A stretch of DNA of 64,000 nt from Calliopsis andreniformis (lineage: Eukaryota > Arthropoda > Insecta > Hymenoptera > Andrenidae), in contig NW_027480595.1 of the NCBI RefSeq assembly GCF_051401765.1, forward strand, positions 842,676-906,675, read 5' to 3'. This document shows, piece by piece, positions 1-15,000 of the stretch (its first letter is position 1; every line of letters starts with the position of its first letter). Made by a program: the position numbers and the translations under genes. The notes beneath the pieces were generated by a model, which did not search any database, was not told where the DNA came from, and saw only the letters and a list, made by a program, of their open reading frames with translations.

Positions 1-2576
1 GGACTTAGGGCTGAAGATTGAGGATTCCGGGTTGAGGATTCAGGATTGAGGTTTGAGGACAGAGGATTGAGGATTGAGGATTGAGGATTGAGGATGGTGG
101 ATTGAAGACTGATGATTGGGTATTGAAGATTGAACATTGAGGATTGAGTGTTGAGGATAGAGGATTGAGGATTGAGGATTGAAGGTTGAATATTAATGAC
201 TGAATATTGAGGATTGAGGACTGAGTGTTGTGGATTGAGGACGAGGACTGAGGGTTGAGTATTGATGTTTGAAGTCTAAGGATTCAGGATTGAGGATTGA
301 GAACTGAGGATTGAGGATTGAGGATTGAGGACTGAGTGTTGAGGGTTGAGTGATGAGAATTGATGTTTGTGGATTGAGATTTGAAGATTGAAGAATAGGG
401 ATTGAGTATTGAAAACTGTGAATTGAGGATATTCTATGGAGGACTGAGGATTGACAATTGATTGTTGAGGACTGAGGGCTGAAGATTGAGGATTCAGGAT
501 TGAGGGTTAGGGATTGAGTTTTGAGGACTGAGGATTGATGGTTGAGGGTTGTGCGTTGAATATTGAGGGTTGAGTGATGAGAATTGATGTTTGTGGATAG
601 AGATTTGAAGATTGCAGGCTGAGTATTGAGTATTGAAACCTGTGAATTGAGGATATTCTATTGACGATTGAGGATTCACAACTGATTGTTGAAGTCTGAG
701 GGCTGAATATTGGGGGTTCAGGATTGTGGATTCAGGATTGAGGTTTGAGGACTGAGGAATGAGGATTGAGGATTGAAGATTGAGTACTGAGGATTGAAGA
801 TTAAGATTGAGGATTGAGGATTGAGGATTGAGGATTGAGGATTGAGGATTGAGGATTGAAGATTGAGGATTGCGTGTTCAGGATAGAACATTGAGGATTG
901 AGGATTTAGTATTGAGGACTGAGGATTGAGGATTGAAGATTGAATATTGATGATTGAGATTGAGGATCGAGGATTGAGGGTTGTGGGTTGAGGACGAGGA
1001 CTGAATGTTGAGTATTGATGTTTGAGGTCTGAGGATTGAGGATTGAGGATTGAGGATTGAGGGTTGAGGATTGAGGATTGAGGATTGAGGATTGAGGATA
1101 GAGGATTGAAGATAGAGTATTGAGGATTGAAGATTGAGGATTGAGGATTGAGGATTGAGGATTGAGTATTGAGGATTGAGTATTGCGGATAGAAGGTTGA
1201 GGATTGGGTATTGCGGGTTGACCATTGAGGATTGAGGATTGAGGATTGAGGATTGAGGATTGAGGATTGAGAATTGAGGATTGAGGATTGAGGATTGAAG
1301 ATTGAGGATTGGGTGTTGAGGATTGAAGAATGAGGATTGAGGATTGAGGATTGAGGATTGACGATTGAGGACTCAGTATTGAGGATTGAAGATTGAGGAT
1401 TGAGGAGTGAGTATTGAAGAATGAGGATTTGGGACTGAGGATTGAAGATTGGGGATTGAGGATTGAGGATTGAGGATTGAGGATTGAGGATTGAGGATTG
1501 AAGATTGAGGATTGGGTATTGAGGATTGAAGAATGAGGATTGAGGATTGAGGATTGAGGATTGAGGATTGAAGATTGAGTATTGAGGATTGAAGATTGAC
1601 GATTGAGGATTGAGGATTGAGGATTGAGGATTGAGGATTGAAGATTGAAGATTGAGTATTGAGGATTGAAGATTAAGGATTGAGGATTCAGGATTGACGA
1701 TTGATGATTGAAGATTGAGGATTGAGGATTGAGGATTGAGGATTGAGGATTGAAGATTGAGGATTCGGTATTGAGGATTGAAGAATGAGGATTGAGTATT
1801 GAGGATTGAGGATTGAGGATTGAGGATTGAGGATTGAAGATTGAGGATTGGGTATTGAGGATTGAAGAATGAGGATTGAGGATTGAGGATTGACGATTGA
1901 GGATTGAAGATTGAGTATTGAGGATTGAAGATTGACGATTGAGGATTGAGGATTGAGGATTGAGGATTGAGGATTGAAGATTGAAGATTGAGTATTGAGG
2001 ATTGAAGATTAAAGATTGAGGATTCAGGATTGACGATTGAGGATTGAAGATTGAGGATTGAGGATTGAGGATTGAGGATTGAGGATTGAAGATTGAGGAT
2101 TCGGTATTGAGGATTGAAGAATGAGGATTGAGTATTGAGTATTGAGGATTGAAGATTGAGGATTGAGGATTGAGGATTGAGGATTGAGGATTCAAGATTG
2201 AGTAGTGAGGATTGAAGTTTAAGATTGAGGATTGAGGATGGAGGATTGAGGATTGAGGATTGAAGATTGAGGATTGCGTATTGAGAATAGAACATTGAGG
2301 ATTGAGGATTGAGTATTGAGGACTGAGGATTGCGTATTGAGGATTGAGGATTGAGGATTGCAGATTGAATATTGATGATTGAAGATTGAGGATCGAGGAT
2401 TGAGGGTTGTGGATTGAGGACGAGGACTGAGGGTTGAGTATTGATGTTTGAGGTCTGAGGATTGAGGATTGAGGATTGAGAATTGGGGATTGAGGATTGA
2501 GGATTGAAGATTGAGGATTGGGTGTTGAGGATTGAAGGATGAGGATTGAGGATTGATGATTGAGGATTGAGGATTG
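1..2576. repeat. Left mosaic segment of the heptamer array
   Basis: Positions 1 to about 320 match about 5,050-5,370 (shift about 5,049). Positions about 330-960 match 52,270-52,890 and 58,350-58,980, including a 224-bp marker pair. From about 960 to 2,290 the segment shows a GACGAG slip followed by long heptamer runs like those in the 3-4 kb and 9-10 kb units, including the TCAG variant at 1,371. It has no gene: the - strand is open only because of the repeat. Confidence 0.85.
341..728. repeat. Paired marker module, lineage 1
   Basis: GATATTCT occurs at 428 and 652, 224 bp apart. The first member continues TATGGAGGAC and the second is preceded by CCTGTGAATTG. These diagnostic bases group it with the pairs at 52,285 and 58,367. 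Confidence 0.85.
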
Positions 2577-4479
2577 ACGCTTGAGGATTGAGGATTGAGG
2601 ATGGAGGATTGAAGAGAGAGGACTGAGTGTTGAGGATTGAGTGTTGAGAATTGATGTTTGAGGATTGAGATTTGATTATTGGATATTGTGGATTGAGTAC
2701 TGAACCATGAGAATTCAGGATATTCTATTGAGTCTGAGAATTGAGGATTGATGGTTGAGTATTGAGGATTGATGGTTGAGGGTTGTGCGTTGAATATTGA
2801 GGGTTGAGTGATGAGAATTGATGTTTGTGGATAGAGATTTGAAGATTGCAGGCTGAGTATTGAGTATTGAAACCTGTGAACTGAGGATATTCTATTGAGG
2901 ATTGAGTATTCACAACTGATTGTTGAGGACTGAGGGCTGAATATTGAGGGTTCAGGATTGTGGATTCAGGAATGAGGATTGAGGACTGAGGATTGAGGAT
3001 TAAGGATTGAGGATTGAGGATTGAGGATTGAGGATTGAAGGTTGAGGATTGCGTATTGAGGATAGAACATTGAGGATTGAGGATTGAGTATTGAGGATTG
3101 AGGATTGAGGATTGAAGATTGAATATTGATGATTGAAGATTGAGGATCGAGGATTGAGGGTTGTGGATTGAGGACGAGGACTGAGGGTTGAGTATTGATG
3201 TTTGAGGTCTGAGGATTGAGGAATGAGGATTGGGAATTGAGGATTGAGGATTGAGGATTGAAGATTGAGGATTGGGTGTTGAGGATTGAAGAATGAGGAT
3301 TGAGTATTGAGGATTGAGGATAGAGGATTGAAGATTGAGTATTGAGGATTGAAGATTGAGGATTGAGGATTGAGGATTGAGGATTGAGTATTGAGGATTG
3401 AGTATTGCGGATAGAAGGTTGAGGATTGGGTATTGCGAGTTGACCATTGAGGATTGAGGATTGAGGATTGAGGATTGAGGATTGAGGATTGAGAATTGAG
3501 GATTGAGGATTGAGGATTGAAGATTGAGGATTGGGTGTTGAGGATTGAAGAGTGAGGATTGAGGATTGAGGATTGAGGATTGAGGATTGAGGACTCAGTA
3601 TTGAGGATTGAAGATTGAGGATTGAGGAGTGAGTATTGAAGATTGAGGATTTGGGACTGAGGATTGAAGATTGGGGATTGAGGATTGAGGATTGAGGATT
3701 GAGGATTGAGGATTGAGGATTGAAGATTGAGGATTGGGTATTGAGGATTGAAGAATGAGGATTGAGGATTGAGGATTGAGGATTGGGGATTGAAGATTGA
3801 GTATTGAGGATTGAAGATTGACGATTGAGGATTGAGGATTGAGGATTGAGGATTGAGGATTGAAGATTGAAGATTGAGTATTGAGGATTGAAGATTAAGG
3901 ATTGAGGATTCAGGATTGACGATTGAGAATTGAAGATTGAGGATTGAGGATTGAGGATTGAGGATTGAGGATTGAAGATTGAGGATTCGGTATTGAGGAT
4001 TGAAGAATGAGGATTGAGTATTGAGTATTGAGGATTGAAGATTGAGGATTGAGTATTGAGGATTGAGGATTGAGGATTCAAGATTGAGTAGTGAGGATTG
4101 AAGATTAAGATTGAGGATTGAGGATGGAGGATTGAGGATTGAGGATTGAAGATTGAGGATTGCGTATTGAGAATAGAACATTGAGGATTGAGGATTGAGT
4201 ATTGAGGACTGAGGATTGCGTATTGAGGATTGAGGATTGAGGATTGAAGATTGAATATTGATGATTGAAGATTGAGGATCGAGGATTGAGGGTTGTGGAT
4301 TGAGGACGAGGACTGAGGGTTGAGTATTGATGTTTGAGGTCTGAGGATTGAGGATTGAGGATTGAGAATTGAGGATTGAGGATTGAGGATTGAAGATTGA
4401 GGATTGGGTGTTGAGGATTGATGGATGAGGATTGAGGATTGATGATTGAGGATTGAGGATTGAGGATGGAGTATTGAGG
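2577..4479. repeat. Higher-order segment also present at about 8,293-10,195
   Basis: The shift is a constant 5,716 bp: marker 2,719 pairs with 8,435, 2,886 with 8,602, and the TCAG variant 3,593 with 9,309. The left edge is the shared GACGCTTGAGG element (2,577 and 8,293). The match fades after about 4,380, where this copy has AATTGAG and the partner has AATTGGG. A characteristic element with GAAGAGAGAGGACTG near 2,611 is shared only with 8,327. Confidence 0.85.
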
Positions 4480-5734
4480 ATTGAAGATTGAGGATTGAGG
4501 ATTGAGGATTGAGGATTGAGGATTGAGGATTGCGGATAGAAGATTGAGGATTGGGTATTGCGGATTGAACATTGAGGATTAAGGATTGAGGATTGAGGAT
4601 TGAGGATTGAGGACTGAAGATTGAATACTGATGATTGAAGATTGAGGATTGAGGATTGATGGTTGTGGATTGAGGACGAGGACTGAGGGTTGAGTATTGC
4701 TGTTTGAGGTCTGAGGATTGAGGACTGAGCATTGAGAATTGAGGATTGAGGATTGAGGATTGAAGATTGAGGATTGGGTGTTGAGGATTGAAGAGTGAGG
4801 ATTGAGTATTGAGGATTTAGGTTTGAGGATTGAAGATTGAGTACTGAGGATTGAAGATTAAGGTTGAGGATTGAGGATTGAGGATTGAGGATTGAAGATT
4901 GGGGATTGGGGACTGAGTATTGAGGGTTGAGTGATGAGAATTGATGTTTGTGGATAGAGGTCTGAAGATTTCAGATTGAGTATTGAGTATTGAAAACTGT
5001 GAATTGAGGATATTCTATTGAGGATTGAGGATTCACAACTGATTGTTGAGGACTTAGGGCTGAAGATTGCGGATTCCGGGTTGAGGATTCAGGATTGAGG
5101 TTTGAGGACAGAGGATTGAGGATTGAGGATTGAGGATTGAGGATAGAGGATTGAAGACTGATGATTGGGTATTGAAGATTGAATATTGAGGATTGAGTGT
5201 TGAGGATAGAGGATTGAGGATTGAGGATTGAAGGTTGAATATTAATGACTGAATATTGAGGATTGAGGACTGAGTGTTGTGGATTGAGGACGAGGACTGA
5301 GGGTTGAGTATTGATGTTTGAAGTCTAAGGATTCAGGATTGAGGATTGAGAACTGAGGATTGAGGATTGAGGATTGAAGATTGAGGATTCGGTATTGAGG
5401 ATTGAAGAATGAGGGTTGAGGAGTGAGGACTGAGGATTGCGGGTTGCAGATTGAGTATTGAGGATTGAAGATTGAGGATTGAGGATTGAGGATTGAGAAT
5501 TGAGGATTGAGGATTGAGGATTGAGGATTGAGGATTGAAGATTGAGTATTGAGGATCGAGGATTGAGGACTGAGGATTGAGGATTGAGGATTGAGAATTG
5601 AAGATTGAGGATTGGGGATTGAGGATTGACGATTGAGGATTGAGCATTGAGGACTGAGAATTGACGATTGAGGATTGAAGATTGAGTATTGAGGATTGAG
5701 GATTGAGGATTGATGATTGAGGATTGAAGATTGA
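4480..5734. repeat. Segment homologous to about 11,030-12,270
   Basis: The shift is 6,547 bp (GCGGAT at 4,532 and 11,079; marker at 5,009 and 11,556), falling to 6,533 by the 5,834/12,367 marker, a net difference of two heptamers. The last part contains TTCCGGG-type heptamers shared with positions 30-40 and the 11.6, 18.0, 23.6, 30.1, 34.6 and 39.8 kb copies. Confidence 0.8.
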
Positions 5735-7869
5735 GGACTGAGTGTTGAGGGTTGAGTGATGAGGATTGATGTTTATGGATAGAGATATGAAGATTGCAGG
5801 CTGAGTATTGAGTATTGAAACCTGTGAATTGAGGATATTCTGTTGACGATTGAGGATTCACAACTGATTGTTGAGGTCTGAGGGCTGAATATTGGGTGTT
5901 CAGGATTGTGGCTTCAGGATTGAGGTTTGAGGACTGAGGATTGAGGATTGAGGGTGAGGATTGAGGATTGAGGATAGAGAATTGAAGCCTGATGATTGGG
6001 TATTGAAGATTGAACATTGAGGATTGAGTGTTGTGGATAGAGGATTGAGGATTGAGGATTGAAGGTTGAATATTAATGACTGAATATTGAGGATTGAGGA
6101 TTGAGGGTTGTGGATTGAGGACGAGGACTGAGGGTTGAGTATTGATGTTTGAAGTCTGAGGATTCAGGATTGAAGATTGACTATTGAGGATAGAAGACTG
6201 AGGAGTGAGGATTGTCGATTAAGGATTGAGGATGAGGTCTGAGGGTTGAGGATTGAGGTTTGAGGACTGAGGACTGAGGATTGAGAATTGAGAATTGAGG
6301 ATTGGGGATTGAGGATTGAAGATTGAGGATTGGGTATTGAGGATTGAAGAATGAGGATTGAGGATTGAGGATTGAGGATTGAGGATTGAAGATTGTGTAT
6401 TGTGCATAGAAGCCTGACGATTGAGGATTGAGGATTGAGGATTGAGGATTGAGGATGGAGGATTGAAGATTGAGTATTGAGGATTGAAGATTGAGGATCG
6501 AGGATTGAGGATTGAGGATTGAGGATAGAGGATTGAAGAATGAGGATTGAGGATTGAGGATTGAGGATTGAGGATTGAAGACTGAGTATTGGGGATTGAA
6601 GATTGAGGATAGAGGAGTGAGTATTGAAGATTGAGGATTTGGGACTGAGGATTGAAGATTGGGGTTTGAGGATTGAGGATTGAGGATTGAGGATTGAGTG
6701 TTGAGGATTGAAGATTAAGATTGAGGATTGAGGATTGAGGACTGAGTGTTGAGGGTTGAGTGATGAGAATTGATGTTTATGGATAGAGATATGAAGATTG
6801 CAGGCTGAGTATTGAGTATTGAAACCTGTGAATTGAGGATATTCTATTGACGATTGAGGATTCACAACTGATTGTTGAGGTCTGAGGGCTGAATATTGGG
6901 TGTTCAGGATTGTGGCTTCAGGATTGAGGTTTGAGGACTGAGGATTGAGGATTGAGGTTGAGGATTGAGGATTGAGGATAGAGAATTGAAGCCTGATGAT
7001 TGGGTATTGAAGATTGAACATTGAGGATTGAGTGTTGAGGATAGAGGATTGAGGATTGAGGATTGAAGGTTGAATATTAATGACTGAATATTGAGGATTG
7101 AGGATTGAGGGTTGTGGATTGAGGACGAGGACTGAGGGTTGAGTATTGATGTTTGAAGTCTGAGGATTCAGGATTGAAGATTGACTATTGAGGATAGAAG
7201 ACTGAGGAGTGAGGATTGTCGATTAAGGATTGAGGATGAGGTCTGAGGGTTGAGGATTGAGGTTTGAGGACTGAGGACTGAGGATTGAGAATTGAGAATT
7301 GAGGATTGGGGATTGAGGATTGAAGATTGAGGATTGGGTATTGAGGATTGAAGAATGAGGATTGAGGATTGAGGATTGAGGATTGAGGATTGAAGATTGT
7401 GTATTGTGCATAGAAGCCTGACGATTGAGGATTGAGGATTGAGGATTGAGGATTGAGGATGGAGGATTGAGGATAGAGGATTGAAGAATGAGGATTGAGG
7501 ATTGAGGATTGAGGATTGAGGATTGAAGACTGAGTATTGGGGATTGAAGATTGAGGATAGAGGAGTGAGTATTGAAGATTGAGGATTTGGGACTGAGGAT
7601 TGAAGATTGGGTTTGAGGATTGAGGATTGAGGATTGAGGATTGAGTGTTGAGGATTGAAGATTAAGATTGAGGATTGAGGATTGAGGACTGAGTGTTGAG
7701 GGTTGAGTGATGAGAATTGATGTTTATGGATAGAGATTTGAAGATTGCAGGCTGAGTATTGAGTATTGAAACCTGTGTATTGAGGATATTCTATTGACGA
7801 TTGAGGACACACAACTGATTGTTGAGGTCTGAGGGCTGAATATTGGGGGTTCAGGATTGTGGATTCAGG
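5735..7869. repeat. Tandem series of about 1.0-kb units
   Basis: Markers at 5,834, 6,838 and 7,785 are 1,004 and 947 bp apart. The third interval is 57 bp shorter: 56 bp (eight heptamers) are missing near 7,462 and one G is missing from a GGGG run near 7,609. The copy at 25.7-26.7 kb keeps the full 1,004-bp spacing, so the shorter form probably arose by deletion here. No gene. Confidence 0.85.
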
Positions 7870-9093
7870 ATTGAGGTTTGAGGACTGAGGATTGAGGATT
7901 GAGGATTGAAGATTGAGGATTGTGTGTTGAGGATTGAAGAATGAGGATTGGGAATTGAGGATTTAGGATTGAGGATTGAAGATTGAGTACTGAGGATTGA
8001 AGATTAAGGCTGAGGATTGAGGATTGAGGATTGAGGATTGAAGATTGGGGATTGGGGTCTGAGTATTGAGGGTTGAGTGATGAGAATTGATGTTTGTGGA
8101 TAGAGGTCTGAAGATTGCAGATTGAGTATTGAGTATTGAAAACTGTGAATTGAGGATATTCTATTGAGGATTGAGGATTCACAACTGATGGTTGAGGACT
8201 TAGGGCTGAAGATTGAGGATTCCGGTTTGAGGATTCAGGATTGAGGTTTGAGGACTGAGGATTGAGGGTTGAGGATTGAGGATTGAGGATTGACGCTTGA
8301 GGATTGAGGATTGAGGATGGAGGATTGAAGAGAGAGGACTGAGGGTTGAGGATTGAGTGTTGAGAATTGATGTTTGAGGATTGAGATTTGATTATTGGAT
8401 ATTGTGGATTGAGTACTGAACCATGAGAATTCAGGATATTCTATTGAGTCTGAGAATTGAGGATTGATGGTTGAGTATTGAGGATTGATGGTTGAGGGTT
8501 GTGCGTTGAATATTGAGGGTTGAGTGATGAGAATTGATGTTTGTGTATAGAGATTTGAAGATTGCAGGCTGAGTATTGAGTATTGAAACCTGTGAACTGA
8601 GGATATTCTATTGAGGATTGAGTATTCACAACTGATTGTTGAGGACTGAGGGCTGAATATGGAGTGTTCAGGATTGTGGATTCAGGAATGAGGATTGAGG
8701 ACTGAGGATTGAGGATTAAGGATTGAGGATTGAGGATTGAGGATTGAGGATTGAAGGTTGAGGATTGCGTATTGAGGATAGAACATTGAGGATTGAGGAT
8801 TGAGTATTGAGGATTGAGGATTGAGGATTGAAGATTGAATATTGATGATTGAAGATTGAGGATCGAGGATTGAGGGTTGTGGATTGAGGACGAGGACTGA
8901 GGGTTGAGTATTGATGTTTGAGGTCTGAGGATTGAGGAATGAGGATTGGGAATTGAGGACTGAGGATTGAGGATTGAAGATTGAGGATTGGGTGTTGAGG
9001 ATTGAAGAATGAGGATTGAGTATTGAGGATTGAGGATAGAGGATTGAAGATTGAGTATTGAGGATTGAAGATTGAGGATTGAGGATTGAGGAT
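7870..9093. repeat. Heptamer segment with three closely spaced marker modules
   Basis: Markers lie at 8,155, 8,435 and 8,602. From 8,293 it is the partner of 2,577 onward. The related stretch at 26.8-27.2 kb lacks 447 bp equivalent to about 8,154-8,600, so there the 8,155 and 8,602 modules are fused into one. Confidence 0.8.
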
Positions 9094-12000
9094 TGAGGAT
9101 TGAGTATTGAGGATTGAGTATTGCGGATAGAAGGTTGAGGATTGGGTATTGCGGGTTGACCATTGAGGATTGAGGATTGAGGATTGAGGATTGAGGATTG
9201 AGGATTGAGAATTGAGGATTGAGGATTGAGGATTGAAGATTGAGGATTGGGTGTTGAGGATTGAAGAATGAGGATTGAGGATTGAGGATTGAGGATTGAC
9301 GATTGAGGACTCAGTATTGAGGATTGAAGATTGAGGATTGAGGAGTGAGTATTGAAGATTGAGGATTTGGGACTGAGGATTGAAGATTGGGGATTGAGGA
9401 TTGAGGATTGAGGATTGAGGATTGAGGATTGAGGATTGAAGATTGAGGATTGGGTATTGAGGATTGAAGAATGAGGATTGAGGATTGAGGATTGAGGATT
9501 GAGGATTGAAGATTGAGTATTGAGGATTGAAGATTGACGATTGAGGATTGAGGATTGAGGATTGAGGATTGAGGATTGAAGATTGAAGATTGAGTATTGA
9601 GGATTGAAGATTAAGGATTGAGGATTCAGGATTGACGATTGATGATTGAAGATTGAGGATTGAGGATTGAGGATTGAGGATTGAGGATTGAAGATTGAGG
9701 ATTCGGTATTGAGGATTGAAGAATGAGGATTGAGTATTGAGTATTGAGGATTGAAGATTGAGGATTGAGGATTGAGGATTGAGGATTGAGGATTCAAGAT
9801 TGAGTAGTGAGGATTGAACATTAAGATTGAGGATTGAGGATGGAGGATTGAGGATTGAGGTATGAAGATTGAGGATTGCGTATTGAGAATAGAACATTGA
9901 GGATTGAGGATTGAGTATTGAGGACTGAGGATTGCGTATTGAGGATTGAGGATTGAGGATTGAAGATTGAATATTGATGATTGAAGATTGAGGATCGAGG
10001 ATTGAGGGTTGTGGATTGAGGACGAGGACTGAGGGTTGAGTATTGATGTTTGAGGTCTGAGGATTGAGGATTGAGGATTGAGAATTGGGGATTGAGGATT
10101 GAGGATTGAAGATTCAGGATTGGGTGTTGAGGATTGAAGGATGAGGATTGAGGATTGATGATTGAGGATTGAGGATTGAAGATGGAGTATTGAGGATTGA
10201 AGATTGAGTATTGAGGATTGAGGATTGAGGATTGAGGATTGAGGATTGAGGACTCAGTATTGAGGATTGAAGATTGAGGATTGAGGAGTGAGTATTGAAG
10301 ATTGAGGATTTGGGACTGAGGATTGAAGATTGGGGATTGAGGATTGAGGATTGAGGATTGAGGATTGAGGATTGAGGATTGAAGATTGAGGACTGGGTAT
10401 TGAGGATTGAAGAATGAGGATTGAGGATTGAGGATTGAGGATTGGGGATTGAAGATTGAGTATTGAGGATTGAAGATTGACGATTGAGGATTGAGGATTG
10501 AGGATTGAGGATTGAGGATTGAAGATTGAAGATTGAGTATTGAGGATTGAAGATTAAGGATTGAGGATTCAGGATTGACGATTGAGGATTGAAGATTGAG
10601 GATTGAGGATTGAGGATTGAGGATTGAGAATTGAAGATTGAGGATTCGGTATTGAGGATTGAAGAATGAGGATTGAGTATTGAGTATTGAGGATTGAAGA
10701 TTGAGGATTGAGGATTGAGGATTGAGGATTGAGGATTCAAGATTGAGTAGTGAGGATTGAAGATTAAGATTGAGGATTGAGGATGGAGGATTGAGGATTG
10801 AGGATTGAAGATTGAGGATTGCGTATTGAGAATAGAACATTGAGGATTGAGGATTGAGTATTGAGGACTGAGGATTGCGTATTGAGGATTGAGGATTGAC
10901 GATTCAAGATTGAATATTGATGATTGAAGATTGAGGATCGAGGATTGAGGGTTGTGGATTGAGGACGAGGACTGAGGGTTGAGTATTGATGTTTGAGGTC
11001 TGAGGATTGAGGACTGAGGATTGAGAATTGAGGATTGAGGATTGAGGATTGAGGATTGAGGATTGAGGATTGAGGATTGCGGATAGAAGATTGAGGATTG
11101 GGTATTGCGGATTGAACATTGAGGATTAAGGATTGAGGATTGAGGATTGAGGATTGAGGACTGAAGATTGAATACTGATGATTGAAGATTGAGGATTGAG
11201 GATTGATGGTTGTGGATTGAGGACGAGGACTGAGGGTTGAGTATTGCTGTTTGAGGTCTGAGGATTGAGGACTGAGCATTGAGAATTGAGGATTGAGGAT
11301 TGAGGATTGAAGATTGAGGATTGGGTGTTGAGGATTGAAGAGTGAGGATTGAGTATTGAGGATTTAGGTTTGAGGATTGAAGATTGAGTACTGAGGATTG
11401 AAGATTAAGGTTGAGGATTGAGGATTGAGGATTGAGGATTGAAGATTGGGGATTGGGGACTGAGTATTGAGGGTTGAGTGATGAGAATTGATGTTTGTGG
11501 ATAGTGGTCTGAAGATTTCAGATTGAGTATTGAGTATTGAAAACTGTGAATTGAGGATATTCTATTGAGGATTGAGGATTCACAACTGATTGTTGAGGAC
11601 TTAGGGCTGAAGATTGAGGATTCCGGGTTGAGGATTCAGGATTGAGGTTTGAGGACAGAGGATTGAGGATTGAGGATTGAGGATTGAGGATAGAGGATTG
11701 AAGACTGATGATTGGGTATTGAAGATTGAACATTGAGGATTGAGTGTTGAGGATAGAGGATTGAGGATTGAGGATTGAAGGTTGAATATTAATGACTGAA
11801 TATTGAGGATTGAGGACTGAGTGTTGTGGATTGAGGACGAGGACTGAGGGTTGAGTATTGATGTTTGAAGTCTAAGGATTCAGGATTGAGGATTGAGAAC
11901 TGAGGATTGAGGATTGAGGATTGAAGATTGAGGATTCGGTATTGAGGATTGAAGAATGAGGGTTGAGGAGTGTGGACTGAGGATTGCGGATTGCAGATTG

Positions 12001-15000
12001 AGTATTGAGGATCGAAGATTGAGGATTGAGGATTGAGGATTGAGAATTGAGGATTGAGGATTGAGGATTGAGGATTGAAGATTGAGTATTGAGGATCGAG
12101 GATTGAGGACTGAGGATTGAGGATTGAGGATTGAGAATTGAAGATTGAGGATTGGGGATTGAGGATTGACGATTGAGGATTGAGCATTGAGGACTGAGAA
12201 TTGACGATTGAGGATTGAAGATTGAGTATTGAGGATTGAGGATTGATGATTGAGGATTGAAGATTGAGGACTGAGTGTTGAGGGTTGAGTGATGAGAATT
12301 GATGTTTATGGATAGAGATTTGAAGATTGCAGGCTGAGTATTGAGTATTGAAACCTGTGAATTGAGGATATTCTATTGACGATTGAGGATTCACAACTGA
12401 TTATTGAGTTCTGAGGGCTGAATATTGGGTGTTCAGGATTGTGGCTTCAGGATTGAGGTTTGAGGACTGAGGATTGAGGATTGAGGGTGAGGATTGAGGA
12501 TTGAGGATAGAGAATTGAAGCCTGATGATTGGGTATTGAAGATTGAACATTGAGGATTGAGTGTTGAGGATAGAGGATTGAGGATTGAGGATTGAAGGTT
12601 GAATATTAATGACTGAATATTGAGGATTGAGGATTGAGGGTTGTGGATTGAGGACGAGGACTGAGGGTTGAGTATTGATGTTTGAAGTCTGAGGATTCAG
12701 GATTGAAGATTGACTATTGAGGATAGAAGACTGAGGATTGAGGATTGTCGATTAAGGATTGAGGATGAGGTCTGAGGGTTGAGGATTGAGGTTTGAGGAC
12801 TGAGGACTGAGGATTGAGAATTGAGAATTGAGGATTGGGGATTGAGGATTGAAGATTGAGGATTGGGTATTGAGGATTGAAGAATGAGGATTGAGGATTG
12901 AGGATTGAGTATTGAGGATTGAAGATTGAGGATTGCGTATTGAGGATAGAACATTGAGGATTGAGGTTTGAGTATTGAGGATTGAGGATTGAGGATTGAA
13001 GATTGAATATTGATGATTGAATATTGAGGATTGAGGATTGATGGTTGTGGATTGAGGACGAGGACTGAGGCTTGAGTATTGCTGTTTGAGGTCTGAGTAT
13101 TGAGGATTGAGAATTGAGGATTGAGGATTGAGGATTGAAGACTGAGAATTGGGTATTTAGGATTGAAGGATGAGGATTGAGGATTGAGGATTGAGTATTG
13201 AGGATTGAGGATTGAGGATTGAAGGTTAAGATTGAGGATTGAGGATTGAGGATTGAGGATTGAGGATTGAGGATTGAAGATTGAGGATTGCGTATTGAGG
13301 ATAGAACATTGAGGATTGAGTATTGAGTATTGAGGATTGAGGATTGAGGATTGAAGATTGAATATTGATGATTGAAGATTGAGGATCGAGGATTGAGGGT
13401 TGTGGGTTGAGGACGAGGACTGACGGCTGAGTATTGATGTTTGATGTCTGAGGATTGAGGATTGAAGATTGAGGATTGAGGATTGAGGATTGAGGATTGC
13501 GGATTGAAGATTGAGGATTGGGTATTGAGGATTGAAGAATGAGGATTGAGGATTGAGGATTGAGGATTGAGGAATGAGGATTGAGGATTGAAGATGGAGG
13601 ATTGGGTATTGAGGATTGAAGAATGAGGATTGAGGATTGAGGATTGAGGATTGAGGATTGAAGATTGAGTATTGAGGATTGAAGATTGACGATTGAGGAT
13701 TGAGGATTGAGGATGGAGGATTGAAGATTGAGTATTGAGGATTGAAGATTGAGGATTGATGATTGAGGATTGAAGATTGAGGACTGAGTGTTGAGGGTTG
13801 AGTGATGAGAATTGATGTTTGTGGATTGAGTTTTGAAGATTGAAGAATAGGGATTGAGTATTGAAAACTGTGAATTGAGGATATTCTATGGTGGACTGAG
13901 GATTGACAATTGATTGTTGAGGACTAAGGGCTGAAGATTGAGGATTCAGAATTGAGGATTAGGGATTGAGTTTTGAGGACTGAGGATTGATGGTTGAGGG
14001 TTGTGCGTTGAATATTGAGGGTTGAGTGATGAGAATTGATGTTTGTGGATAGAGATTTGAAGATTGCAGGCTGAGTATTGTGTATTGAAACCTGTCAATT
14101 GAGGATATTCTATTGACGATTGAGGACACACAACTGATTGTTGAGGTCTGAGGGCTGAATATTGGGGGTTCAGGATTGTGGATTCAGGATTGAGGTTTGA
14201 GGACTGAGGATTGAGGCTTGAGGGTGAGGATTGAGGATTGAGGATTGAGGATTGAAGGTTGAGGATTGCGTATTGAGGATAGAACAATGAGGATTGAGGA
14301 TTGAGTATTGAGGATTGAGGATTGAGGATTGAAGATTGAATATTGATGATTGAATATTGAGGATCGAGGATTGAGGGTTGTGGATTGAGGACGAGGACTG
14401 AGGGTTGAGTATTGATGTTTGAGGTCTGAGGATTGAGGAATGAGTATTGAGAATTGAGGATTGAGGTTTGAGGATTGAAGATTGAGGATTGTGTGTTGAG
14501 GATTGAAGAATGAGGGTTGAGGATTGAGGATTGAGGATTGAGGATTGAAGATTGAGGATTGAAGATTGAATATTGATGATTGAAGATTGAGGATCGAGGA
14601 TTGAGGGTTGTGGAATGAGGACGAGGACTGAGGGTTGAGTATTGATGTTTGAGGTCTGAGGATTGAGGATTGAGGACTGAGGATTGAGGATTGAGGATTG
14701 AGGATTGAGGATTGAAGATTGAGGATTGGGTATTGAGGATTGAAGAATGAGGATTGAGGATTGAGGATTGAGGATTGAGGATTGAAGATTGAGTATTGGG
14801 GATTGAAGGTTGACGATTGAGGATTGAGGATTGAGGATTGAGGATTGAGGATTGAGGATTGAGGATTGAAGATTGAGTATTGAGGATTGAAGATTGAGGA
14901 TTGTGGATTGAAGATTGAGAATTGAGGATTGAAGATTGAGGATTGAGGATTGAGTATTGAGGATTGACGCTTGAGGATTGAGGGTTGAGGATGGAGGATT

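Noticed and set aside
2966..4732. Surface or adhesin-like Ser/Asn/Gln-rich repeat protein
   Set aside because: The composition resembles low-complexity surface proteins, but there is no signal peptide, anchor or non-repeat domain, and the same peptide occurs in all three - strand frames across the window.
7168..7812. Recurring peptide block with IEYPQ...TGFNTQYSACNL...HKHQFSSLNPQ that looks like a conserved domain
   Set aside because: It is the - strand translation of the GATATTCT marker module. Its conservation follows from DNA duplication, and the same DNA is read in other frames elsewhere.
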